From [Clostridium] scindens (GTDB taxonomy: Bacteria; Bacillota; Clostridia; Lachnospirales; Lachnospiraceae), in the NCBI RefSeq assembly GCF_019597925.1, contig NZ_CP080442.1, positions 1,282,001 to 1,346,000 on the forward strand: 64,000 nt of DNA. Reading direction: 5' to 3'. Shown in pieces: positions 8,593-14,813 of this stretch (its first letter is position 1; every line of letters starts with the position of its first letter). The notes beneath the pieces were generated by a model. The model did no database searches. It was not told where the DNA came from and saw nothing but the letters and a program-made list of their open reading frames with translations. The position numbers were made by a program, and so were the translations under genes.

Positions 8593-10329
8593 ATGAGAGA
8601 AAAACTGAAAAAATTATTTGCATATTATAACCCATATAAACCGCTATTCTACAGCGATATGTTCTTTGCAATCCTGGGGGCGGCCGTTACGCTGATTCTT
8701 CCACTGATCGTCAGGTATATCACCAACGAGGTGGTTTATTTTAACGGAGCAGATGCCAGACGGGCAATCCTGGTGCTTGGAATCATTATGATCGCTCTGG
8801 TGCTGCTGGAGATTTTCTGCAACTTTTACATCGCTTATTTTGGACACATTATGGGAGCGAAGATGGAAGCAGACATGCGCGGGGATATCTTCGGCCATTA
8901 CCAGAAACTGACTTTTGCCTTCTATGATAACCAGAAGGTGGGACATCTTTTATCCAGGATCACCAGCGACCTGTTTGATATCAGCGAGCTGCTGCATCAC
9001 GGTCCGGAGGACTTGGTAATATCTATCATCAAGATTATAGGATCATTCATCATCCTGCTGATGGTAAATGTGAAGCTGGCTTTGGTGGCATTCGCGTTTA
9101 TCCCGGTGATGGCACTATTTGCCTTCTACTACAACGGGAAGATGAAAAGCGCTTTTAAGAGGAACCGGGAAAAGATTGCAGATATCAACAGCCAGATAGA
9201 AGACAGCCTGGCAGGCATCCGGGTAGTAAAGTCTTTTGCCAACGAAAAGGAAGAGATGAAGAAGTTCCAGGCAGGAAATGACAATTTTGTGGCAGCCAAG
9301 AAGGTCAGCTACAAATATATGGGCATCTATAATTCCGGATTGGGAGCCATGAGCACGCTGATCACGGTGGTAGTTCTTTTGGCAGGAGTGGGGATGATGC
9401 TGGCAGATACGGTAAAACTGACAGACTTGATCACCTTCCTTCTCTACATCAACAACTTTACAGATCCTGTGAAGAAACTGGTATCCTTCACAGAGCAGTT
9501 CCAGAATGGATACTCTGGATTTGAGAGATTCCTTGAAATCCTGTCGATCGCGCCGGATATTGCGGACAGACCGGATGCGGTATCCGTAGATCAGGTAAAA
9601 GGAGAGATTGAATTCCGGGATGTATCCTTCCGATATGAGGATAATACGGAAAAGGTGCTGAACCATATTGATCTGAAGGTAAACGCAGGAGACTATATGG
9701 CCCTGGTGGGGCCTTCCGGAGTGGGCAAGACCACGCTGTGCAGCCTGATTCCGAGATTCTATGAAGTGACTTCCGGCGCGATCCTGATTGACGGGATGGA
9801 CATAAGGGATATCAAACTGGCTGATCTGCGTAATAATATCGGAATCGTGCAGCAGGACGTGTATCTGTTTGCGGGGACGATTATGGATAATATTCGATAC
9901 GGCCGGCCGGACGCGACGGATGAAGAAGTAGTCCGGGCAGCCAAGAATGCCAATGCCCATGAATTCATTATGGCTTTCCCGGATGGCTATGATACGGATA
10001 TCGGGCAGAGAGGCGTCAAACTGTCCGGCGGACAGAAACAGCGGCTGTCGATCGCAAGAGTATTTCTTAAGAACCCGCCCATACTGATCTTCGATGAAGC
10101 GACTTCGGCTCTGGATAATGAGAGCGAGCAGGTAGTGCAAAGATCCCTGGAAGGGCTGGCAAAGGACAGGACTACCTTCGTGATCGCCCACAGGCTGACG
10201 ACGATCCAGAATGCCCAAAAGATACTGGTACTTACAGAGGATGGGATTGCCGAAGAAGGAACCCATGAGGAACTGCTTAAGAAGAAGGGAATCTATGAGT
10301 CGCTGTACCACAGGAATTTCGAGGCCTGA
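8593..10329 (+). CDS. ABC exporter, fused membrane and ATPase domains (MdlB type)
   Basis: A 578-residue half-transporter expected to work as a homodimer in the cytoplasmic membrane. About 320 residues hold six transmembrane helices, then the ATPase domain shows GPSGVGKTT (Walker A), LSGGQKQR (signature), ILIFDEATSALD (Walker B) and the switch histidine in IAHRLTT. The ATG at 8593 follows GAGGAAAAG and lies after the prfA hairpin. Substrate is unknown; multidrug or lipid-like export is the usual family role. A strong terminator follows. Confidence 0.93.
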   Translation: MREKLKKLFAYYNPYKPLFYSDMFFAILGAAVTLILPLIVRYITNEVVYFNGADARRAILVLGIIMIALVLLEIFCNFYIAYFGHIMGAKMEADMRGDIFGHYQKLTFAFYDNQKVGHLLSRITSDLFDISELLHHGPEDLVISIIKIIGSFIILLMVNVKLALVAFAFIPVMALFAFYYNGKMKSAFKRNREKIADINSQIEDSLAGIRVVKSFANEKEEMKKFQAGNDNFVAAKKVSYKYMGIYNSGLGAMSTLITVVVLLAGVGMMLADTVKLTDLITFLLYINNFTDPVKKLVSFTEQFQNGYSGFERFLEILSIAPDIADRPDAVSVDQVKGEIEFRDVSFRYEDNTEKVLNHIDLKVNAGDYMALVGPSGVGKTTLCSLIPRFYEVTSGAILIDGMDIRDIKLADLRNNIGIVQQDVYLFAGTIMDNIRYGRPDATDEEVVRAAKNANAHEFIMAFPDGYDTDIGQRGVKLSGGQKQRLSIARVFLKNPPILIFDEATSALDNESEQVVQRSLEGLAKDRTTFVIAHRLTTIQNAQKILVLTEDGIAEEGTHEELLKKKGIYESLYHRNFEA

Positions 10330-10372
10330 CATACTTTTGTCATCATATAAAAATATAGTTTAATATAGTTTA

Positions 10373-10409
10373 ACAGCGTAGCGGTTATAGACTGCTACGC
10401 TGTTTTTTT
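10373..10409 (+). terminator. Intrinsic terminator after the ABC exporter
   Basis: Perfect 10-bp arms ACAGCGTAGC (10373-10382) and GCTACGCTGT (10394-10403) enclose an 11-base loop, followed by a run of seven T. It ends the plus-strand transcript before the convergent regulator gene. Confidence 0.9.
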
Positions 10410-10437
10410 GCCATCAAAGGGCATCCTATGTATTCTG

Positions 10438-11154
10438 CTATTCTTCCTTCCACTCATCCTTGATCAAGTAATCTTTTAATGCCTGTATATCCTTGACGAT
10501 CAGGTATCCACTTTCTTTTTCTATCAATCCCTCATTCGTAAGCGACAGAAAGATATTCGAGACCGATACGCGGGAAAGGCCTGTCTGATAGGCCATCTCC
10601 TGGTGCGTGAATTTGATATTCAGCTTGTAGCTGCCGTCTCTTAGCCGGACGCCATATAGCTGGATCAGGCTCAGCAGCGAGTGGTAGACCCGGTAATTGG
10701 AGTCATTAAAACTCATCTGCTCTAATAGACTTGTGATAAGACGAGTCTTCAGTGACAGCGCCTTTAATAAGGTCATGCAAAAATCTGGATTCTGGCATAT
10801 CTCTTCAGTGAAACGTTTTTTGGAAATCAGATACAGCGTGGTTTTTGTACAGGTTGTTGCCGTACAGTAATTGCCCAGCTGATCCAGACAGGCAAGCTCG
10901 CCAAAGCAGGTGCCCTTGTCCGCGATATAGATGCTTCGCCTCCGGCCATTGATGCCATAGAGATCGAGCACGACCCGGCCTTCCTTGACAAGATAGACGT
11001 AAGGAGTGACATCGCCCTGCTGATAGATGACGGTGCTTCTTTCATAGGACTTGACGGAGGAATCCTTAAGAATGGGCTCCCAGTCCTTGTCATCAAGACT
11101 CAGCCATGGAGACATGTAGGGTGCAATCAAATCAGATAAATTATTTTTAGTCAA
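10438..11154 (-). CDS. Crp/Fnr-family transcription regulator next to the BMC operon
   Basis: A 238-residue regulator with an N-terminal cyclic-nucleotide-like beta-barrel (RSTVIYQQGDVTPYVYLV, then FGELACLDQLGNY) and a C-terminal Crp-type winged helix with recognition region GLSRVSVSN. It lacks the N-terminal cysteine cluster of FNR and the Arg-Ser pair that holds the cAMP phosphate in CRP, so its signal is probably neither oxygen through an FeS cluster nor cAMP. The start is a TTG at 11154: AAGGAG lies ten bases before it, while the longer reading to 11238 has no ribosome site. It is divergent from the BMC operon, with a Crp-type dyad in the gap, and is the likely activator of that operon. 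Confidence 0.88.
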   Translation of the reverse strand: MTKNNLSDLIAPYMSPWLSLDDKDWEPILKDSSVKSYERSTVIYQQGDVTPYVYLVKEGRVVLDLYGINGRRRSIYIADKGTCFGELACLDQLGNYCTATTCTKTTLYLISKKRFTEEICQNPDFCMTLLKALSLKTRLITSLLEQMSFNDSNYRVYHSLLSLIQLYGVRLRDGSYKLNIKFTHQEMAYQTGLSRVSVSNIFLSLTNEGLIEKESGYLIVKDIQALKDYLIKDEWKEE

Positions 11155-11253
11155 TATTAGAACGCTCCTTTTAGTAGTAATAATTACAGAAAATGACCCA
11201 ATATTCCGACGATTAAAGATTGTTAAATAATAAATCATAAAATTACCGTGGTT

Positions 11254-11269
11254 TGTAAAGTAGTTTACA
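11254..11269. promoter_or_regulatory. Crp/Fnr-type operator upstream of the BMC operon
   Basis: TGTAAA-GTAG-TTTACA is a perfect inverted repeat of the form TGTAA-N6-TTACA, the general shape of Crp/Fnr-family sites. Its centre (11261.5) is 41.5 bases upstream of the start predicted from the -10 at 11291-11296, the spacing of class II activation. The site is equally well placed to affect the divergent regulator gene. Confidence 0.7.
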
Positions 11270-11290
11270 GAAAAATTATAGCATGATTAC

Positions 11291-11296
11291 TATAAT
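11291..11296 (+). promoter_or_regulatory. -10 element of the BMC operon promoter
   Basis: A perfect TATAAT with no matching -35 at the usual distance; the Crp-type dyad occupies that position instead. The predicted start is near 11303, giving a leader of about 54 bases. The element also forms the right arm of ATTATAG-N8-CTATAAT. Confidence 0.65.
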
Positions 11297-11327
11297 TGTC
11301 AATATGAATCAATTGGCGCAATTGACA
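11297..11327. promoter_or_regulatory. Nested inverted repeats in the BMC operon leader
   Basis: An outer pair TGTCAAT (11297-11303) and ATTGACA (11321-11327) encloses, and partly overlaps, an inner pair TCAATTG (11309-11315) and CAATTGA (11319-11325). The region spans the predicted transcription start, so it could be a second operator or a small RNA hairpin at the 5' end of the message. Confidence 0.5.
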
Positions 11328-11356
11328 GAATATTAAACGAGAAAGGAGATGAGAAC

Positions 11357-11809
11357 ATGGCAGAGATTGACCGGTATTCTTTTATCTACGGCATGATTGC
11401 GGCCTTTGGAGAATGCGTAGCCCAGGAGGTGAAAAAAGTTGCATTCAGCCCTCCATTTCCCCCTTCTGATTTGAAATTATTGGAGGAAGAGGCCGAGAGG
11501 ATCATGAGAGAGCAGGGCTTGTCTTACTGTCTGGAAAAAAATCCGGATATTCCGGAGGATGAAAGGGTGTACTGGTGGGTTCTGTACAAATTCCCCGAGG
11601 TTCGAAACGAATATGAGAGGCTAAGGCAGAAAGGATTGAATCCGGCATGGGAATTTGAAGCGTTTAAAGAATTATTGAGTTATGGAACAGCCTGGGGGCC
11701 CGGGCATGAGAAGGTGGTCCCGAAAATCAGAAAGGAGGCCAGCCCGATGGATCCGGTGACAAGAATCTTGTTTAAGGACGGCGGATGGCCTGTGAAAAGG
11801 AAAATATAA
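11357..11809 (+). CDS. Unrecognised 150-residue protein, first gene of the BMC operon
   Basis: I do not recognise this protein. It is soluble, without signal peptide or membrane segment, with a mostly helical look, an N-terminal stretch IDRYSFIYGMIAAFGECVA, a Pro-rich SPPFPPSD, a Glu-rich helix and a conserved-looking YWWVLYKFPEV. There are only two cysteines and no clear metal-binding motif. A good ribosome site (AAAGGAGATG) and position 13 bases before a shell gene show that it is a real operon member. As the lead gene it may be an assembly, adaptor or regulatory factor of the compartment; this is inference. Confidence 0.8.
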   Translation: MAEIDRYSFIYGMIAAFGECVAQEVKKVAFSPPFPPSDLKLLEEEAERIMREQGLSYCLEKNPDIPEDERVYWWVLYKFPEVRNEYERLRQKGLNPAWEFEAFKELLSYGTAWGPGHEKVVPKIRKEASPMDPVTRILFKDGGWPVKRKI

Positions 11810-11822
11810 AGGAGGATATGGT

Positions 11823-12101
11823 ATGAACTCATTTGGCTTTATTGAGACGAAAGGATTTGTAGGCAGCGTGGAGGCGGCGGACGCAATGGTGAAAGCAGCC
11901 AATGTAGAGGTAGCCGGAAAAGTAGAGATTGGCGGCGGATACATAACCGTAGCGATCAAAGGCGACGTAGGAGCGGTCAAGGCGGCTGTTGATGCCGGAG
12001 CCGAAGCAGCGCAGAGAGTCGGAGAACTGGTGAGCGCCCATGTGATTCCAAGGCCGAACGAAGGCCTGCTGGATCTGTTTCTCGAAAAAGAGGAGGCGTA
12101 G
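11823..12101 (+). CDS. BMC-H shell protein (first paralogue)
   Basis: A 92-residue single-domain microcompartment shell protein (Pfam BMC family, PF00936) that forms hexameric tiles. The family pattern is complete: GFIETKGFVGSVEAADAMVK, AANVEV, GGGYITVAIKGDVGAVKAAV and AGAEAA. The loop that lines the central pore reads IGGG (36-39) where many homologues have IGSG. A short acidic C-terminal tail (LFLEKEEA) distinguishes it from the second BMC-H gene further down. It is very similar to that paralogue, so the shell facets probably contain both. Confidence 0.96.
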   Translation: MNSFGFIETKGFVGSVEAADAMVKAANVEVAGKVEIGGGYITVAIKGDVGAVKAAVDAGAEAAQRVGELVSAHVIPRPNEGLLDLFLEKEEA

Positions 12102-12141
12102 GCTGCGGGATTAGACGGCAGCAGGAAAGGAGTTGTAACGA

Positions 12142-13602
12142 TTGAAGAAATTTTATACAGCAGCAGATGTTAACTTTTATGCTTCCAAGGGCGAGAATGT
12201 CATCTATATCAATCCAGGGGATGTAGTGACCTCTGTGGCAAGGGAAGAAGCAGAGAAAAAGGGAATCCGGTTCGCGGCGGGAGAAGCGCAGGCACCGGCA
12301 AGGGCACAGCAGCCGGCAGCCCCATATGCGGCGCCAGTGCAGGCACAGACGCCCTCATACCAGAAGCCGGCGGCCGTGGCAGTGCCAGCGGCACCGGCAC
12401 CATCCTATACCTATCCGCAGGTGAAGGCGCTGCCATATAAGGGGCTTCTAAGCGAGGCGGAGGTTGATAGGTGGAGGGAGGACTTCCCGATTCTTAAGAC
12501 CGTGGCCCATCTTGGCAACTGCTCCCAGAGCGCGCAGTCAAAACAGGTGCTGGCGGGCATCCAGAGATATCTGGATAACTGGGGCAGCGTCGGCATGGAC
12601 TGGGATTCCTGGATGGAAGAGATCGAGCTTGCGAAGGCTGAATTCGCCAAGCTGATCGGTGCGCAGCCGGATGAGATCGCCATTGCTTCCTCCGTGTCAG
12701 ACCTTGTAAGCTCCATTGCCAATTCCCTGGATTATACCGGGAAACGTAAGAAAGTGGTTGTGACCGATATGGAGTTCCCGACGGTGGATTACATCTGGCT
12801 CGCAAACCAGAGACACGGCGCGAAGGTGGACTTTGTGTCTGTCAATGAGAACCATGAGATCGACATCAGCGAATATGAACGCTACATAGACGAAGATACG
12901 CTTCTGACATCCGTAACCCAGGTGTATTACCTGAATGGGTTCAAGCAGGATGTTAAAGCGATCGCAGATATTGCCCACCGCAAAGGATCGCTCGTACTGG
13001 TCGACGCATACCAGTGCCTGGGAACAGAGCCGCTGGACGTGAAAGCCATGAACATCGACATTCTCGTATCAGGCTGCCTGAAATATCTGTTCGGAATCCC
13101 GGGCGTGGCATTTATGTACGTGAACAAGCAGATCATACAGGAACTGAAGCCTTCTGTGACCGGATGGTTCGGCCAGACGAATCCATTCCTGTTCCAGACC
13201 AGATATCTGGACTGGGCCAACAAGACGAGCCGGTTTGATACGGGAACCCCGCCTGTGCTCAACGCATATGCGGTTCGGGCAGGTCTTGAGATCATCAACG
13301 AGGTCACGGTGCCAAAGATCAAAGACAGGATCGACATGCTAAGCGCTCATGCCCTAAACGGCGTTATCGCAAGAGGCCTTAAGACCATCAGTCCCTTTGA
13401 CGTGAGCAAAAAGGGCGGTACGACGGCCATCGTCTGCGGAGACAAAGTGGACTCCCATACGATGGAAAAACTTTTAAGAGACAGAAATGTGATTGGATCA
13501 GGCAGAGGCGAAGTGATCAGGATTGCACCGCATTTCTACACTAAGCCGGAAGAGATCGACTACGCGCTGGATTGCATCAAGGATATCCTGGAAGGAAGGT
13601 AG
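12142..13602 (+). CDS. Class-V PLP enzyme with BMC-type N-terminal extension
   Basis: A 486-residue PLP enzyme of the class-V (NifS/kynureninase-like) fold. Residues 1-46 form a small domain (ending NPGDVVTSVAREEAEKKGI) like those on EutT/EutQ-type compartment proteins; 47-95 is a Pro/Ala-rich linker; the catalytic domain follows with Asp288 and Gln291 (VDAYQ) and the PLP lysine Lys314 in SGCLKYLFG. The cysteine loop of SufS-type desulfurases is missing; the C-terminal region reads RGEVIRIAPHFYTKPEEID. It may be a transaminase, lyase or epimerase that yields a 2-oxoacid for the oxidoreductase encoded downstream. Start is TTG with AAAGGAG upstream. Exact reaction unknown. Confidence 0.9.
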   Translation: MKKFYTAADVNFYASKGENVIYINPGDVVTSVAREEAEKKGIRFAAGEAQAPARAQQPAAPYAAPVQAQTPSYQKPAAVAVPAAPAPSYTYPQVKALPYKGLLSEAEVDRWREDFPILKTVAHLGNCSQSAQSKQVLAGIQRYLDNWGSVGMDWDSWMEEIELAKAEFAKLIGAQPDEIAIASSVSDLVSSIANSLDYTGKRKKVVVTDMEFPTVDYIWLANQRHGAKVDFVSVNENHEIDISEYERYIDEDTLLTSVTQVYYLNGFKQDVKAIADIAHRKGSLVLVDAYQCLGTEPLDVKAMNIDILVSGCLKYLFGIPGVAFMYVNKQIIQELKPSVTGWFGQTNPFLFQTRYLDWANKTSRFDTGTPPVLNAYAVRAGLEIINEVTVPKIKDRIDMLSAHALNGVIARGLKTISPFDVSKKGGTTAIVCGDKVDSHTMEKLLRDRNVIGSGRGEVIRIAPHFYTKPEEIDYALDCIKDILEGR

Positions 13603-13611
13603 GTGCTTGCT

Positions 13612-13875
13612 ATGTACATCTGCAAAGTACAGGGGAAATGTGTTTCCACGATCAAGGATGAGCACCTGAAAGGCTGCAGCCTCATTACAATGCAGCGGAT
13701 GAACAAGTCCGGCGGTCCATCGGGCGAGATGCTGGTGGCCGTAGATACCATCGGCTGCAGCGTGGGAGAGACCGTGCTTGTGACGAGAGGCTCGGGGGCC
13801 CGGGCGGTACTGGGCGCCGACAGTCCGGCTGACATGGTCGTTGTGGGAATCGTAGACACTTATGATTGTAAATGA
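13612..13875 (+). CDS. BMC-P vertex protein (EutN/CcmL family)
   Basis: An 87-residue pentameric shell protein that caps the vertices of the compartment. It shows the EutN/CcmL pattern: MYICKVQGKCVSTIKDEHLKG, then MLVAVDTIGCSVGETVLVTRG, then ADMVVVGIVDT. The ATG at 13612 is preferred over a GTG at 13603 because AGGTAGGTG precedes it. It lies between the PLP enzyme gene and the second BMC-H gene, and is the only vertex protein gene in the operon. Confidence 0.95.
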   Translation: MYICKVQGKCVSTIKDEHLKGCSLITMQRMNKSGGPSGEMLVAVDTIGCSVGETVLVTRGSGARAVLGADSPADMVVVGIVDTYDCK

Positions 13876-13895
13876 GAAATAGGAGGATGGAAGAT

Positions 13896-14159
13896 ATGAA
13901 GTCAAAAGGATTTATTGAGACAAGAGGACTGGTAGCGGCAATCGAGGCGGCAGACGCGATGGTGAAGGCGGCAAACGTGACGCTGTCGGGCAAGAAGATG
14001 ATCGGCGGCGGACTTGTGACCGTGGTCATCGAAGGCGACGTAGGAGCCGTAAAGGCAGCCGTGGATGCAGGGGCAGCGGCAGCACAGAAGGTAGGAGAAC
14101 TGGTGAGCGTCCATGTTATCGCAAGGCCGGATGCTGAGATCGACGCGTTCCTTAATTAA
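13896..14159 (+). CDS. BMC-H shell protein (second paralogue)
   Basis: An 87-residue hexamer-forming shell protein (PF00936). GFIETRGLVAAIEAADAMVK and GDVGAVKAAVDAGAAAAQKV match the first BMC-H almost residue for residue. The pore loop again reads IGGG, so this is a property of both tiles. The C-terminus is short (PDAEIDAFLN). Start chosen at 13896: TAGGAGG lies eight bases before it, whereas earlier in-frame ATG and upstream codons overlap the ribosome site or the BMC-P stop. Two nearly identical paralogues suggest mixed facets. Confidence 0.95.
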   Translation: MKSKGFIETRGLVAAIEAADAMVKAANVTLSGKKMIGGGLVTVVIEGDVGAVKAAVDAGAAAAQKVGELVSVHVIARPDAEIDAFLN

Positions 14160-14171
14160 GGAAGGTGCCTT

Positions 14172-14810
14172 ATGGAAGAAGCAAAAAAAGAAAATCTAAA
14201 TCTGAGGACCTTTGTAATTGTTGACAATATGCAGCCCCAGTACGCGGCTGTAACAGGAACCGTATCCAAAGGAGACATCCCGCTTGCGGGGATGAGCGAA
14301 CTGTACATAGAACTGGCGCCGGGAAGCGGAGTGTATGATCTGCTGAACGCGGCGCTCAAGTCCTCCAACGCCAAGCCTGCCTTCCAGATCGTGGAACGGG
14401 AATACGGAGAGATCGAGCTGCATTCTTATTCTCCGGAAGATGTCAAGCAGGCCGGGGAGGCAGTTCTTGAAGCCTGCGGGCTTACAGTGCAGGACCGTAT
14501 GAAGCCCAAGATCGTGTCCGAGCAGATCATCTCTAATACAGATGCCTATCAGGCACAGCTGATCAACAGGGATTCCAGGCATGGCTCGATCCTCGTTCCT
14601 GGGGAGACGCTGTTCATCATGGAAGTAGAGCCGGCGGCCTATATCTCTATCGCAGTAAATGAGGCGGAGAAGAACGCAGACATTAAAGTGGTGACCTTCG
14701 ACCCGGTGGGACGGTTTGGGAGAATGTATATCTCCGGCTCCCAGAGCGAGGTCAGAAGCGCAAGGGACGCGGCAATCGCGGCAATTACAGGTGTGGAAGG
14801 AAGAACATAG
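14172..14810 (+). CDS. BMC-T shell protein, EutL-like tandem domain
   Basis: A 212-residue shell protein with two BMC domains in tandem, forming trimers that look like hexamers; this class often has a large gated pore. The second half (MEVEPAAYISIAVNEAEKNA, DPVGRFGRMYISGSQSEVRS) resembles the second domain of EutL, and the overall length is close to EutL. The first half is more divergent (GSGVYDLLNAALKSSNAKPA). It follows the second BMC-H gene by 12 bases and completes the shell set: two hexamers, one pentamer, one trimer. Confidence 0.88.
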   Translation: MEEAKKENLNLRTFVIVDNMQPQYAAVTGTVSKGDIPLAGMSELYIELAPGSGVYDLLNAALKSSNAKPAFQIVEREYGEIELHSYSPEDVKQAGEAVLEACGLTVQDRMKPKIVSEQIISNTDAYQAQLINRDSRHGSILVPGETLFIMEVEPAAYISIAVNEAEKNADIKVVTFDPVGRFGRMYISGSQSEVRSARDAAIAAITGVEGRT

Positions 14811-14813
14811 CCT

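Noticed and set aside
9115..10332. Long minus-strand open frame opposite the ABC exporter
   Set aside because: 405 codons, but no family features; its frame mirrors the codon pattern of the real gene.
11155..11238. 28 extra N-terminal residues of the Crp/Fnr regulator
   Set aside because: No ribosome site; AAGGAG fits the TTG at 11154.
12142..13602. Ureidoglycine-glyoxylate or alanine-glyoxylate aminotransferase
   Set aside because: Those class-V enzymes have a different lysine motif (SGSQK type); here it is SGCLKYLFG, closer to the desulfurase/epimerase side of the family.
12142..13602. Cysteine desulfurase (SufS/CsdA)
   Set aside because: The catalytic cysteine loop near the C-terminus is missing.
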